A stretch of 64,000 nucleotides of DNA from Ambrosia x helenae. Lineage: Eukaryota > Streptophyta > Magnoliopsida > Asterales > Asteraceae. The notes under the pieces are model-generated. The model saw only the letters and a list, made by a program, of their open reading frames with translations, did not search any database and was not told where the DNA came from. A program made the translations under genes and the position numbers. The stretch spans positions 154,967,889 to 155,031,888 of the forward strand of contig CM061231.1 in assembly GCA_030844895.1 (NCBI GenBank), in the 5' to 3' direction. Shown here piece after piece: positions 23,584 through 36,575 of the stretch. Each line of letters opens with the position of its first letter. Position 1 is the stretch's first letter.

Positions 23584-24030
23584 TAGGGGTGTTTAATGGG
23601 TCAAGTTCTTGGGTTGGTGGGTCCAACCCGACCCGAACCCGAAAATTTTACATGAACCCGAACCCGAAAATTATGAGATACATATGAACCTGAACCCGAC
23701 CCGTTCAACCTGAGTTTTTTTATTTTTATTTTTTGCAAACTAATGTATTAAAATTAAAATTTTACTACAAAAAACACAAACATATATAAAACATTTATGT
23801 TTTATTTATAAGATCTCATATTAATTTCTATTTTAAGTTGTAAGTGTAGCATAAAATACCTAGTCAATTTAATTTTTAACATAAAACATATTGTAAACCC
23901 AAACCCGCTAACATAAAACTTATTGTAAACCCGAACATGACCCCAACCTATTTAGACTAAACCCAAACTCGCTAATTTCATGTTAGGTTCAGGTCGTGTT
24001 TTCGGGTCGTGTCAGAAATTCACACCCCTA
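23584..24030. mobile_element. hAT-type non-autonomous element, target duplication GATTGATT
   Basis: The perfect 8-bp duplication GATTGATT is at 23576-23583 and 24031-24038. The ends are TAGGGGTGTTTAATGGG and (complement) TAGGGGTGTGAATTTC. Many AACCCGAACCCG motifs lie below both ends, as in known hAT subterminal regions. No transposase. Confidence 0.88.
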
Positions 24031-24802
24031 GATTGATTACAAGTTGAAATATCTTATGTGTTTTTTAACTTATATTAAATACGGCCAATCTTAATTTGTA
24101 ACATTTTCTGATTTTTTTATAGTCCTTACTTAAAAGGATAGAATTCCTCAATATCTTGTTCATTCACAACAAAATATTTTCTTTGTGCCATGTGTTATGA
24201 TAGGATTGTTGAGTCGAACAAAAGATAGACGTAAACGATGAAAAATGCATGCTTGTTGCAGCGTGTTAACGGGTAAAATTAGACTGAAGCGTAAAACAAA
24301 GAAAAGAATAAGTAAGTCCATTTAGGACCAGCGAGTGTTGTGATAGAGCCGTTAAATGAGAAAATATAGATGCAAACCCGTTGAACCAAACATGCACGTT
24401 GCAGCGCCTTAACTCGTAAAATTTAGACTTAGACACTAGGGGACGGGGCGCTACCAAAATTGGTCACGTGTACCTCACTACCAGCACGGTAACACCGCCG
24501 CCACCCATGCTGGTAGTGCTCCCGTGAACCATTTTCTGGTTCTAGTTACGTGCTGGTTCACGGATGTGGCACAAACTTTCACACAATTTTTTTTTTAGAA
24601 ATTGACCCTTCTAAGTAGCATAAGTGTAGAGAGGAAGTGAAAAATGTGTAAATTTGATTTCGACACTGTTGCAGGTTTGGTTTTGGGAGGAAGTGAAGAA
24701 GTTGCAGGTTTGGTTTTGGGAAGAAGACGACACTGTTTGTAGTGTTGTTATATTTTGACTTTTGTTTTGTTATATTTGACTTTTGTGTTTGGTGGTTGTT
24801 TT

Positions 24803-25117
24803 TAAGGATGAGCTCGGGATGGTATCGGTATCGGTACCAAACCGATACCGATCCCGACAATACCGATACCGAAAAGTCCAAAAAACCAATACCGATACCG
24901 AACACATACGGTACGGTACCGGTATGGTATCGCTATTTTACCTTAAAATACCAATACCATACCGATCTCGTACCGATACCGATAATACCAAAACCGAAAA
25001 TCCATAAATATGGGTACCGATACCGATCCCGAAACCCCTCGGTTCGGTATCGGTTCGGTACGGTATCGGGATCGGGACGGGACGAGATCGGTATTCGGCC
25101 TTGTATGCTCATCCCTA
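24803..25117. mobile_element. hAT-type MITE with CCGATACCGAT motifs, target duplication GTTGTTTT
   Basis: The 8-bp duplication GTTGTTTT lies at 24795-24802 and 25118-25125. The ends are TAAGGATGAGC and (complement) TAGGGATGAGC. The body is filled with alternating GGTATCGGTA and TACCGATACC words able to pair with each other. A 157-codon open frame across it is a by-product of this repetition. Confidence 0.87.
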
Positions 25118-25143
25118 GTTGTTTTATAACACCACTGTTGGTG

Positions 25144-25147
<4 letters not shown>

Positions 25148-25207
<60 letters not shown>
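25148..25207. repeat. TTA microsatellite, about 20 units
   Basis: A pure ATT/TTA run just outside the hAT element at 24803-25117. Confidence 0.95.
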
Positions 25208-25208
<1 letters not shown>

Positions 25209-25209
25209 G

Positions 25210-26280
25210 TGTTAAAATAGTTGGAGTGTTGCCTACAAAAAAGTATTTCAGTGAAGGAAATCAGTGAAGTAATGTGGCAGTGCAGGATTGGTAGAAATCA
25301 GTGAAGTAAAAAACAAATCAGTTGAGCACCCTCCCCCTTATACGGAAATTATATAATTAATGCAAGTTGATAATTAACATTACATGTATAAAATGATTAA
25401 AAAACATATTTCTTTTAATTATCCCTCTGTGTCTGCTCTCTTCATACTTTTTAAAGCATGACAAATACATATGTGAATCATGCCACTAGAAAAGATTAAA
25501 TTTGTACGCTTTCGTAAATAAAGCTTAAAACATACTATCGATATGTGTATATACTTATAATGATACATAGTACATCTACCTAGTTTACGCAATACATTAC
25601 ATCCATATTTAAAAACATTATATGTATAAATATCCACATATGTAAAATTTGTATATTCATATTAAAAGATAGATCAAAGCACATAAGGTTGTCCCAGATA
25701 ATTTGACCTCGAAAGCCCTATGCAAATAGAAAGAATGGGCCCCTGCATATATATGACCTTATTACATTATAGATTATACTTTTAATTGCAACTTTCTTTT
25801 GTTTCTAATTCTAATAACCACTACCGGTGTAGCTAAATGTCTTGTCAACTACTTGACACGTGTTCACTTAGTTTATTTATCACACAGCTTCAGTACATCT
25901 ATCATCTCCTGCATTTATTCTTTATCTTCACTTTTGATTTCACAGGTAATGCCGGTGTATTTTATGTGCACCTTATTTGATATTAATTATATGATAAAAT
26001 GCATTAATTATAGTATAAAATACGATACATTGATTTGTTTTTGGATTAGTTAGGTTACGGAGGAAATGCTTTAAACCGAAAGATTTAAAACAAATAATTA
26101 AAAAATGTAATGTGTACGCTTACAAGTTACAAATTGAAAATCAAATTGTGATAGTTAATGCAATAAATAATATAAGTTGTTTTGTGAAGTTACGACTAAA
26201 CGGAGATACAGTTAAAGTGCTAGAATTTATTACTACGATTAATATATTAAAGATTTATATATATTTTTAAGAGTGTTAGG
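25210..26280. other. AT-rich intergenic stretch
   Basis: No gene or repeat boundary was recognised. Short open frames here have no recognisable domain. Confidence 0.45.
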
Positions 26281-26490
26281 AACTACCTCTAATATCCTGG
26301 GTGAGTTTTTCTGAGACATGATGCCAACCGTCCATAGTGTTTTTGACGTTCTAGGTCGGCCCGACTTTACAAGGAATACCATCAAGGAGGAAACCCATCA
26401 CTGAACCCCCCCCCCCCCCCCCCGGGTCATGTTTCAAATCGGAGACCTTAGACATCCCAAGCCTTAACCATCACCCTATGCCATGAGACC
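26281..26490 (-). mobile_element. SINE-like unit (minus strand)
   Basis: On the minus strand an A-box-like TGGCATAGGGTGATGGTTAA is followed about 30 bases later by a B-box-like CTCCGATTTGAAAC. A C run of about 20 at 26407-26426 sits in the body. No target duplication was found, so borders are approximate. Confidence 0.4.
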
Positions 26491-27215
26491 AAAACTATTG
26501 ATAAATAACTTTTTTATTTGTTCTTTGAAGGTTTGGTAGAATGGAAATGTTAAATAAATAATTCAAGATGTGAGCTGCGAAAGGGAGACAATATGCAATT
26601 TGTTGGTAATTGATTCACAAATATTGGTCTTAGATTAAATTTCATTGGCTGCAATAGTGATGTTGGGTTACTTTTATAAGTCCAGAAATAATTAGAAAGT
26701 ACTAAAAGGAAATGACATATGTGGGCTGGATATTTGTTTCCAATACACTAAACTTATATGGGCCATAAATCGACTGAAGCATGGATAAAATGTGGGCTGG
26801 TGGTTGGCGCAAACAAAATTAGAATAGCCATGCTGAAATCTGAATCGCTGATGTCGGTTGTAGAGGTGATTCATGTTTTTTTTTTTTTTTTTTTTTTTTT
26901 TTTTCTAACGCCAATTTCTTGGAGTACGGGCTTTTGTGGTGACTGAGGCAAAAGGGCCAGAGGTATTCATGCTTTTCGTTTAAAAGTTTAGCACGACATC
27001 GAAGACATAGACGCGAGGCTAATCTCACACGTGATTTTTTCGGTTTGTTACATATAGTTTTGTTTACTGTTTTGAACTAGATTATTGGGATTGAATCTGT
27101 AACCTATTAAGTTAGTTGGATTCAATTGTGGTTTTACTTTTAAAAGATTCGAGTTGTTGAACTTTAATTGAATGAACTTTTTGTCTATGAGTGGTTTGTT
27201 AGTTTTTGTCACATA
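26491..27215. other. Non-coding stretch with 26-base T run
   Basis: A T homopolymer lies at 26877-26904. Nothing else was recognised. Confidence 0.4.
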
Positions 27216-27231
27216 TTGGTATTGTGCGATT

Positions 27232-27381
27232 GGTGTGAGGGTTTTCCCACAGGTCTCAAGTTCAAGTCTTGGGGTTTCCCGCACTGGGATAATCAACCCT
27301 CGGGTCTGGGGTGGGCTGGGTTGTGCCCCTGTCTTTGCCATTGGAGGGTCGCTCGGTGGGTTTGGTCGGTTAAAATTTTTT
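27232..27381 (+). mobile_element. SINE (T-tailed), 16-bp perfect target duplication
   Basis: Both sides carry TTGGTATTGTGCGATT (27216-27231 and 27382-27397). The body has a B-box-like AAGTTCAAGTCTTGG and ends in a T run (AAAATTTTTTT). The A box is weak, so the head may be shortened. T-tailed ends recall the Au SINE type of plants; that family link is inference. Confidence 0.8.
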
Positions 27382-27724
27382 TTGGTATTGTGCGATTAGA
27401 ACCCCTTAAATTTGAATCCACATATATCACTTGATTAATCATACAAGTAGTCACCCATAACGATTCCCGCTAGTTTAATCGCAATAATTGTTAATTTGTC
27501 AAACCTGAAACCCAGAGATGATTACTTTCTCACAATTGTTTGCAAATCAAATTCTAAGTTTATGGTTTTCAAATTAATTTTAAAATCCAAATCACCAGTT
27601 TATTTTAAGCATTAGTATTTTAGTTAAAAATTATCCTTTCCACAAATTCTATTTGAAGATGACCTTACTTTCATTTACTACATTTTAATTTGTTTTTGCA
27701 TAGACCATGATATGTATATCAAAA

Positions 27725-27743
27725 TGGCGTCATTGCCTGGCAA
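27725..27743 (+). other. Degenerate primer-binding site of an Athila-like element
   Basis: TGGCGTCATTGCCTGGCAA differs at a few bases from the site typical of Athila gypsy elements (TGGCGCCGTTGCC). Its 5' LTR should lie upstream but was not delimited. Confidence 0.55.
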
Positions 27744-27785
27744 TCAGTGCGATTAGTTTAGTTTTCTTTTGTTTTTATAAAAATC

Positions 27786-27786
<1 letters not shown>

Positions 27787-27828
<42 letters not shown>
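27787..27828. repeat. TA microsatellite
   Basis: About 20 TA units between the primer-binding site and the first gag-like frame. Confidence 0.9.
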
Positions 27829-27829
<1 letters not shown>

Positions 27830-29072
27830 TTAGTTAATTTAGTATAATTTGTTTACTTCATTGTTTCGCAGGTTTTCTTGTTTGTTTTGTGCAGGAAACT
27901 TTCAGGTTGCATGGATCATACAAGGCATTCAGGAAAGTCATCACCACTATTTTTTATCTAGAAATCGAGAAAATTGCTTGTTATAACCAAGTCATGCACA
28001 GATTTGAGGTACTATCATCACCTAAATCTCCAATAAGCAGAATGGAAGATTTTTGTAACCCGGATAACCAACAATTTGACCTAGTCACGGCAGTTCAGAC
28101 ATCACCTACTCTTACTCAAACCACCATCCAAACTCCTCCCATACCACTTCCCATAACTTTAAACAACTTAATCCACAACAAGGCCAAACATCCTCTCAGA
28201 ACCAAACCTACACCAAAAATCCCTTATCCGACACTTTTCCCCTTACGCGAGAGTGGTTCCCAATAAACCCCCACTCACCCAAATAGACCCACAACAACAA
28301 CAACTACTACCAGTAAATCAAAACCCGCAATCCCAACAACCTTTACCTCAATAATCAACATTCATTCAAGGAATAGTTCAGGATGAGTTTGAGGATGAAT
28401 ATGGAGGATGTGAAGAGTACGAGAGAAACAAGGGGGTTTATCTGGTGGCTAGAACACAAATTTAAAATGGTCAGGGTTACCCACAACAAGTTTATCAATT
28501 TTATCCAATCACTCAAAGATATCAAAATAACAAAATTTATCCAGAAGTTCAAATGCCATAGCAACATCCCATACCTCAGCCAGTGAGCATGCCCTTGAGA
28601 CCATTACCTAGGAATATAGTTAGACAAGTGCATCCAGACGGGATTCCTAGGAGATTTGACAGTGGTCCAGTTAGAGGGGTTAAGAGTCACTTCATGCCGC
28701 TATAGTTAATAATCCATCAGCAGTAGACATTTCACAACAACATGGTATGTCATTTGAGTTTAAGGTCTAGGCAATTCAAAGTTTGCCTAAATATCAAGGG
28801 TTGACTACTAAGGAGCCATGCATGCATTGTCACACCCCAACCGATGGCGGAATACATCGGGGCGAGACTTGTGGTAGATTGTTCAAAGACTTCATGACAC
28901 TAGAATTCGTGACAATATAATTTAAAGATAAAATTTCATTCATAGCATAAACATTGTCTAAAAGATAACAGAATACAAATTGTTTCATAAAATGGAAAGT
29001 ACAACATCAAAATATAGAATTTAAACTAGCGTGTGTTTATAGTTCAATCCTAAGTAGATTTCTTGAATAAAC

Positions 29073-29242
29073 TAAAAGTGGTCTATGGTATATTATTATT
29101 GATTGATTAGAATGAAACAATACAATCCCTTTATATAGGGAGATTGATACAAGATAAACATGGAAAGAGAATAATCTAGAGAACAATCTATACAAGGCAA
29201 ATTTAAATCATCCTAAATTATAGTAAGTCGGTTATGCTAAGA
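29073..29242 (-). repeat. 3' LTR of the copia element
   Basis: It matches 33755-33924 at 168 of 170 positions by eye. Confidence 0.92.
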
Positions 29243-32200
29243 TCCCCCCGCAGTTTGATCGGGCGCTGAGCAGACGGTTAAACTGGACCTGAAAGACTGA
29301 AATAGCTCCCGAGATAATCCCTTAGTGAAAATATCAGCGTATTGCGAGGAAGAGGGAACATGCAAAACTCGAATATCTCCCACGCGAACCTTTTCTCGCA
29401 CAAAGTGAATATCAATTTCAACGTGTTTGGTATGCTGATGTTGAACAGGATTATTTGATAAATACACTGCGGAGACATTATCACAATAGACCACGGAGGC
29501 ACGCTGTAAGGGGACAAAAAGCTCTAACAAGAGATTACGTAACCAGGTTGCCTCGGCAACCGTATTTGCCACTCCTCGGTACTCGGCTTCAGCACTTGAA
29601 CGTGAAACAATGGGCTGACGTTTAGATGACCAGGATAAAAGATTGTCCCCTAGGAATACACAATAACCACTTGTGGAACGACGAGAGTCGGGGCACCCGC
29701 CCCAGTCAGCATCAGAATAAGCGACTAGAGAATGCACGTTAGATTTAACTATCCGAATCCCATAAGAGATGGTGCCCTGTAAATACCGAATTATTCTTTT
29801 CATAAACTCATAATGCGGGACCCGAGGTTCATGCATAAACAAGCATACTTGCTGAACTGCATAGGAGATATCTGGTCTTGTGAAAGTCAGGTACTGTAAA
29901 GCCCCAACCAAGCTTCTGTATAGCGTGGGATCATCAAACAACGGCCCATCAGAAGCACTGAGTTTGCTGGAGAGGTCAACCGGGGTGGTACAGGGTTTAC
30001 ACGAGGTCATTTTGGCCCTGTCAATGATATCCTTCGTGTACTGGGACTGAGAGAGAAATAAACCCTGAGACTGATGTGTCACTTTGATCCCTAAAAAAAT
30101 GATGTAACCGACCCAGATCGGTCATAGCAAACTCTCGTGAGAGTGAGGTAATGATGTCCTGTAGAAACGCATCGTGGATGCAGTGAGAATAATATCATCT
30201 ACATACAATAGTAAATATGCTGTATGAGGACCCTTGTTGTAGATGAATAAAGAAGTATCACACAACTGCTGCGAAAACCCTGTGAAAGTAGATAAGTAGC
30301 AAACCGATTGTACCAGGCTCTAGGGGCTTGCTTTAAACCGTATAAGGATTTTTTCAAGCGACACACATAATTCGGACATCTTTTGTCCACAAAACCCGGT
30401 GGCTGATGCATGAAAACTGTTTCCTGTAAGTGCCCGTGTAAAAAAAGCGTTCTTGACATCCAACTGATGGATAGGCCAAAAGCGTGAAACAGCTAAGGAT
30501 AAAACGGTATGTATCGTAGCAGGTTTAACTACTGGACTGAAGGTTTCTTCACAATCAATGCCCACAGTCTGAGACTTACCGTTAACAACCAAACGTGCCT
30601 TGTACCGTTCCATTGTCCCGTCTGACTTAAATTTATGGCGAAAAAGCCACATACAACGAATAACCGGACTGTCAGTCGGACGGGGGACCAAATCTCACGT
30701 TTCATTTTCCTGTAATGCATCAAACTCAGCCTGCATGGCTTGTGTCCAATTCGGGTCTGAGAAGGCTTTGGCATATGTGGTATGGATGGGTGAGACAGTG
30801 GCTGTGTGAAGGTTTAAGGGTGGTTTAAGAGAGCCAATTTTGGACCGGGTGGACATTGGATGTGTATTAGTTGGGGCAGGCTGTGTGTGAGACGGGTTTG
30901 GCATATGGGCCGGCTGGGTGGGAGCAACGGGAGGATTTGTGGGCTGGACTGGAAAGCCTGGTGGGCTGGTGGACGGTGCGGACCGAGTGGGGGCAGCAGC
31001 ATGGGAGTGGGCTGCTGGGGAGTGGGCCTGCGTAGTAGGACGAGGCCGCCTAGAGTAGGTAATCGGTGTTTTGGGCAGATTGATGTTGGGCCGAGTTGGG
31101 CTGGTTGGTGGTGATGGTTGAGATGGCAGGTTTGGTCGCGGGTTAGGGGAGAAGATAAATGGAGCGGGTGTGTCATCGTCTAGGAATTGATATGATGTAG
31201 GTGGGGTAGGAATGGTATATGGGAAAGTAGACTCGTCAAATGTAACATGACGAGAGATATGGACTTTACCCGTGGTGGGATCGAAGCAACGGTACCCACG
31301 AAAGTCCGGTGGGTAACCCAAGAAAATGCAACGAATAGCCCGTGTGTGAAGTTTATGTGGTTGTGTTGCAGAAGTATTGGGGTAGCATGCACACCCGAAC
31401 ACTCGTAAGTGATCGTATGTGGGGTGGCGGAGGTAAAGGGCAAAGGTAGGGGTAAAGAAATTTAGACGTTTTGTAGGCAAGATGTTATGAAGGTAGGTAG
31501 CGGTGTGGAGGGCTTCCACCCAAAAGGAAGGGGGAAGATGGGCATGAATGAGGAGAGCACGTATGATGTCGTTAAGGCGACGAATCATGCGTTCTGCACG
31601 TCCGTTTTGGGAGGACGTTTGAGGGCAGGCGAAGCGGAAAAGAAGGCCGTTTTGGTGGGCAAAGGTTTTAAAGGCATTGTTGTCAAATTCGCCGCCCAAA
31701 TCACACTGAAAGGTTTTAATAAGTCGGTTAAATTGGGTATGTATAAGGCGGTGAAATTTGACAAAGGTAGGGAAGGTCTCAGATTTATATTTTAACGGGT
31801 AAACCCAAACAAAGTGGGAAAAATTGTCAATTAGGACCATGTAATATTTGTACCCGGATTTGCTAGGGACCGGGGAGGTCCACAAGTCACAATGAATTAT
31901 ATCAAAAGGTGCAAATGTATAAGTATTAGAAGCATGAAATGGTAAACGTTTACTATTAGAAAGTTGACAAGAGTTGCAAAAATTAGACCTATGGTCTTTA
32001 TTACAAGAAACATTAAAATGACGATGCAAAATGTCTAAAACTTGGATGCCAGGATGGCCAAGACGGTCATGCCATGGTTCAGAAGTGGTGGTGAGGAAGC
32101 AGGCTTGTGTTGGTAGTTCTGGTGCGGTGAATGGATATAAGTCCCCATTGCTATTGTGGCGAGAAAGAATTCTTCCATTGCGCAGGTCCTTCAAAGAAAA

Positions 32201-33641
32201 ACCAAATGGATCAAATTCTATGGAAACCCAATTATCACGTGAAAAACGTCTAACGGAAATAAGGTTTTTAATGATATGGGGACTATATAGGATATTGGGT
32301 AAAACATAGGTTCTGTTTGGTAAGGTATAAAAGCCGGTCCCGGATTTTAGAATTGGAACACAAGCGCCGTTACCGACTAAAAGTTTATTGCAAGCAGTAT
32401 ATGAAGATGGGATTTTGATCATACCTTGGTCCTGAGTAACATGTGCCTCGGCGCCGGTGTCCATGAAGGATGTCGGGTCCTGAGCTTGCATGTGCATAGC
32501 AGAGAAGGCGACGCTCAAGTCAGATGGACAAAGAGCGTTGTAACCATAACCTGAGGGCGGGGCCGAGGGCTGTTGGCCGTAGCCTGCATAATGAGCCGAG
32601 GGTGCTGAATCAGAAGAGCTGGACTGAGCCGCAGGGGCTGATGGGCCATAACCTGCATAAGAAAACTGGCCCGAAGGCTGTTTGGGCTGCTGTGGGCCTG
32701 TCTGCCAAGACTGGGTCGGATAGGGACATGGTGGCGGTGACCACCAGGCCCAATGCGGGTATTGTTGCTGCTGTGGGAACCAGAAAACCGGGTTGTTTGT
32801 GCGTCCTCTGCCCTGGCCGCCTCTGTTTGAGCGTCCCCGGCCCCTCCCCCGTCCCCGAGAAGAAGCATAAGGGTACGGGTTCGGGTTGGGGTGTGTCTGC
32901 TGCTGAGAAAGCGGCTGTTGATGCTGAGTATGCTGCTGAGTTGGGGCAGTTTGTGAAGAATGTTGTTGTTGGGTGACCAAGACTGATGTAGAGGACGAGT
33001 GTCTAGCGGCCATACGTATAACTTCATCCCTTAGCATAGTGCAAGCGGCGTCCCAGTCAGCTTCTTGTTGATGAATGAGGGAGGCTGTGGTGTCATACTC
33101 TTGTGGAAGGCCCCGAACGAGTTGAAGAACAAGTCGGGATTCCGTAACGGGGCTGTCCACATCCTCCAATTGATTAGCGAGATCGCTGAGTTTCTGACAA
33201 TAATCATCCACGGACGAGCAGTTTGCGAGGGTCAGGTTACAGAACTGAGTTTCCAAGGCAGCGGCACGAGCTTTCTTGTTGCTGAGGAAGGTCTTTTCAA
33301 GTTTCAGCCAAGCGGCGCGAGCCGTGGAGACCTGACCGAGCAGTTTGGGCATAATGGAGTCGGACACGGTGTTCAAGATCCATTGAAGGACCAAGGCATC
33401 GAGTTCGACCCAGAGTGGATACTCCGCAGACGTGTCTGGGGGTGGGTCAGTGCCATCGATATGAGACAGGACTTTATAGGCGATGGCATGAAGGCGAAAC
33501 ATCTTTACCCAGGAGGTGTAGGTTACGGTTTTGCCATCGAGGGTGCGGACTTTACTCTGTATATTTGTGACAGAGTAAGCCGGGTGAAGAGGCAATGGTT
33601 TAATGGTCGTAGATGAATCAGGCTGATCTTCTTTGGCCATG
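29237..33641 (-). pseudogene. Copia gag-pol (about 1.4 kb codons), with nonsense and frameshift mutations
   Basis: The frame starts at ATG 33641 (MAKEDQPDSS). Domains in order: gag (UBN2-like); an Arg-Gly-rich tail (SRGRGRGRGR); protease with FMDTGAEAHV; integrase with the HCDLW and QCD aspartates, the NGRAER glutamate and a RLGHPG start; reverse transcriptase with LDVKNAF, KSLYGLKQAPRAW and YVDD; RNase H with YSDADWGG and SRSSAEAEYRG. A stop at about 30695 replaces a Trp codon. A T-run length change near 30441-30447 and a further shift near 30200 break reverse transcriptase. RNase H is open from 30082 to the end. The domain order (integrase before RT) defines copia; the Ale/Retrofit lineage is a guess. 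No clear CCHC knuckle is present. Confidence 0.9.
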
Positions 33642-33737
33642 ATCGGACAGAAGCGGAGCAGCAGAAACGGAACAGAAGGGCTGCAGGCTGCCGATCGAAT
33701 GAAGAAAAAAGGAAAAAAGGAAATTAGGGTTTTTGAG

Positions 33738-33754
33738 CCGTAGCTCTGATACCA
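33738..33754 (-). other. Primer-binding site of the copia element
   Basis: TGGTATCAGAGCTACGG on the minus strand, of the tRNA-iMet type. Confidence 0.85.
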
Positions 33755-33924
33755 TAAAAGTGGTCTATGGTATATTATTATAGATTGATTAGAATGAAAC
33801 AATACAATCCCTTTATATAGGGAGATTGATACAAGATAAACATGGAAAGAGAATAATCTAGAGAATAATCTATACAAGGCAAATTTAAATCATCCTAAAT
33901 TATAGTAAGTCGGTTATGCTAAGA
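33755..33924 (-). repeat. 5' LTR of the copia element
   Basis: It is directly followed (minus strand) by the primer-binding site TGGTATCAGAGC, with no spacer. Confidence 0.92.
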
Positions 33925-35404
33925 TAAACCTGCATTAAACATTTCTTGCAACGTGTATAAAATATCCGTCAACACATAAAGCATTGGTGAGCATACTAGT
34001 TTTAGTTTACATACATAGTATTTTAGAATGGTTTACTCAAATCTCATACTATAGCATTGCACATACCTATCATACAAAAGACATAACTCAAACCCGCGAG
34101 TACCACAACGTATACCTAACATATTCATGCTAGGCCGTTTAAATCTTAACAATGACCTATAAAGGGGGCAATGTGCTAGTCCTATAGCGCTATACATGTT
34201 AAGTGGGCTAATAATAGTTAATGATTTATGTCTAAGTATCTAAGAATCATAAGCATGGCAAGTAGCATATAAGTATGTTTAATAGATTGAGCATGTGTGT
34301 TTATGAAAGCATTAGTGTGTTTTGCACATGATACATGTTTACACCCCAAAAGTGATAAAGAGTAAAAAGGGGACAAGTATGAACTCACCTTTGGGTGCGT
34401 CTTGATATAGTTCCAAAGATAAGTCTTGGAAGATTAAGTTTTAGCTCTGATTAACTAGAATTAAGAATTCGAGTTTTAGGTTCGAGTTTTAGATTATAGA
34501 TTATAGATTCACGAGGGTCATGCAAGCCTTTTAGGCAAACCAAGCACAAATTGCCTTTAGGGCAATCCGGATGGTCATGAGATTAAGTTAGACGAAGCAC
34601 AAAACCATCATGGATGATTCGGATGGTATAAAGTTAGGAATGTGAATCCATTTGATAAGTTCATGTCATAACCGCTTCGCTTATGAAGTATGCGTGGGTT
34701 TTGGACACGGGATTTCCCCTTTCTAGCGTGGATAAATCCGTAGCACAAGAAGGGTCAAGAGAGTTGGTAAGGTAGGGTGTAACCACAAACCTTCCAAAGA
34801 TTAATAATAAGCTAGTAAGATAGAAACTTGAAAGTATATGTTTATATTATTATATAGTATAGCTAAGAAGTTTAAGCAAAGTTTGGGGACTGATTGGATG
34901 AGTCTTGACTCTCCTTTGTCACCCAATACCACAGCGAAAATCTCTCTAACATTAGATTGTTAGTAGACTTGGTTGGTTCCTTCACAACAAACTATCTTAG
35001 GACACAAAAATAATTCAGAAAACAACCACCTTTGGGACCTCTTTTAGGTGCTCTACCCTTATCACACTTCTGTGGATAAATACGGGGAAGATCCTAGAGG
35101 TTTCTCCAAGAAGTTTTAGATGAAAAAGAAAGAAAAATAGAATGAAAGTTGAAGTTTTAAGCCAAGAAACTTACTGATGCAAAACAGGAAGTTTGGCTTG
35201 AAAACTTGAAGATTAGAGAGTTTTAGAGATAAACAAAGGATTAAGGGGGTGGAGAGGATTGATATTTATAGGTGGGGTGAGTTGGTTGGGTATTAAATGG
35301 AGTAAATGGGGTGGTTAGGAAGAGATTAATTGAGGGGTTAAGTTTAAATAATAAGGGATGTCACCATTATTTTTATTCTGCTGTGTCCTGTTCGAATTCA
35401 AAAA

Positions 35405-36059
35405 TCTATACATATAATAAACCATAGCCATTTTAATGACATGACACTCAAAGAGGGTATTCTCTTCATTGAGTGTGCCATGTGTCATCCCATGTGGCAA
35501 GGGCTTTATTTTAGGAAAATAATAATTTAAAATTTAAAAACAAAATTAGATTATTATCTCTAATGTTTTTTCCCATAACTTTTAAACGTTAATATCTTTT
35601 ATATACGATATTTTTTAAAGAAAAAAATTACACCAAGTTAACGAGCGTTTTATTATCTTTCCAACGGGTACCATAGTGCTATATAAAAAACGGAGAAAAA
35701 AACGACTATTTTTTTGTGTGGTTTTGTTCATACAGGAAAAAAAACACAAAGTGTTCAGGTTATTCATTAATCATGTATAGACAAGTCATTAGTTATGTTC
35801 AAACCAGTAAATATGATTTTTATTTACAACATGTGTTAGCATTGGAGTTGTACATTGTTTTAGGTTAGGTTTTAATATTAGAGTTATACATTGTTTAAGG
35901 TTATGCACTAACATTGAAGATACATTGTTAATTGTTTTAGGTTAAGTGCTACCCGAAGCTTTCCTGCATGTAACTGTAAAACACATCAGTCTATTTCAGG
36001 TGTAAAATTGATATTTCAAATTAGATTTCTCAACCCGGGACGCTCCCGGGATATATTAG
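35405..36059 (+). mobile_element. Short Helitron
   Basis: The 5' end TCTATACATATAATAAACC follows a host A. The 3' end has the hairpin CCCGGGACGCTCCCGGG, a short spacer, and TTAG followed by host T. Size is 655 bp with no protein gene. The interior word AACGAGCGTTTTATTATCTTT also occurs (variant) at 51499-51520. Confidence 0.6.
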
Positions 36060-36451
36060 TTTAATAAAAATTGTGGGTTTGGGTCGGGCCTGGGAATAGG
36101 TGATACCCGACCCAATTACCCTTTTTTTATATTAGAATATGATAACTTATGGCAGAGATTTGTTTAAAATAATAATAATAATAATAATAATATTCATTAA
36201 TCATATATTGGCAAGTCATTAATTATGTTGTCATATTAGATATTTTATTATGTCATATTAGATATTTCAACCCGAGACGCTTTCAAACAGGTAATTGCTA
36301 TGTTTTCTTTTTCAACCATATTCTGAAATAGCTCAAATCTTATTGTATGCAGTTAAAGACCTTTGACTGAATGTATTGGTGCTAAACAATCTTTGTCCTC
36401 TTGAAATGCTTGGGATCTTAATATTCTGTTTTAGGTGTTGATGGATCTTTT

Positions 36452-36487
<36 letters not shown>

Positions 36488-36575
36488 AAGTATCTAATGT
36501 AAGTTGACACATAGATGCCATTTTTATAGTTTAGATACTTCTAATTTTATTCACTTTACTTAGATTTCTCAATTC

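Larger units (their letters stand above)
29073..33924 (-). mobile_element. Ty1/copia retrotransposon, 170-bp LTRs, target duplication TAAAC
   Basis: LTRs at 29073-29242 and 33755-33924 are both 170 bp and differ at two positions, so the insertion is recent. TAAAC flanks both sides (29068-29072 and 33925-33929). The polypurine tract (GCGGGGGGA) ends at 29243 and the primer-binding site is at 33738-33754, all minus strand. LTR termini read TC...TA on the coding strand instead of TG...CA. Its pol is broken by a stop and frameshifts (see coding entry). Confidence 0.93.

Noticed and set aside
24742..25215. 157-codon plus-strand frame rich in Tyr-Arg repeats
   Set aside because: It reads through the hAT element with CCGATACCGAT words and the TTA microsatellite.
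31487..33616. Several plus-strand frames of 90-183 codons across 30.6-33.6 kb
   Set aside because: They are antisense shadows of the copia gag-pol frame.
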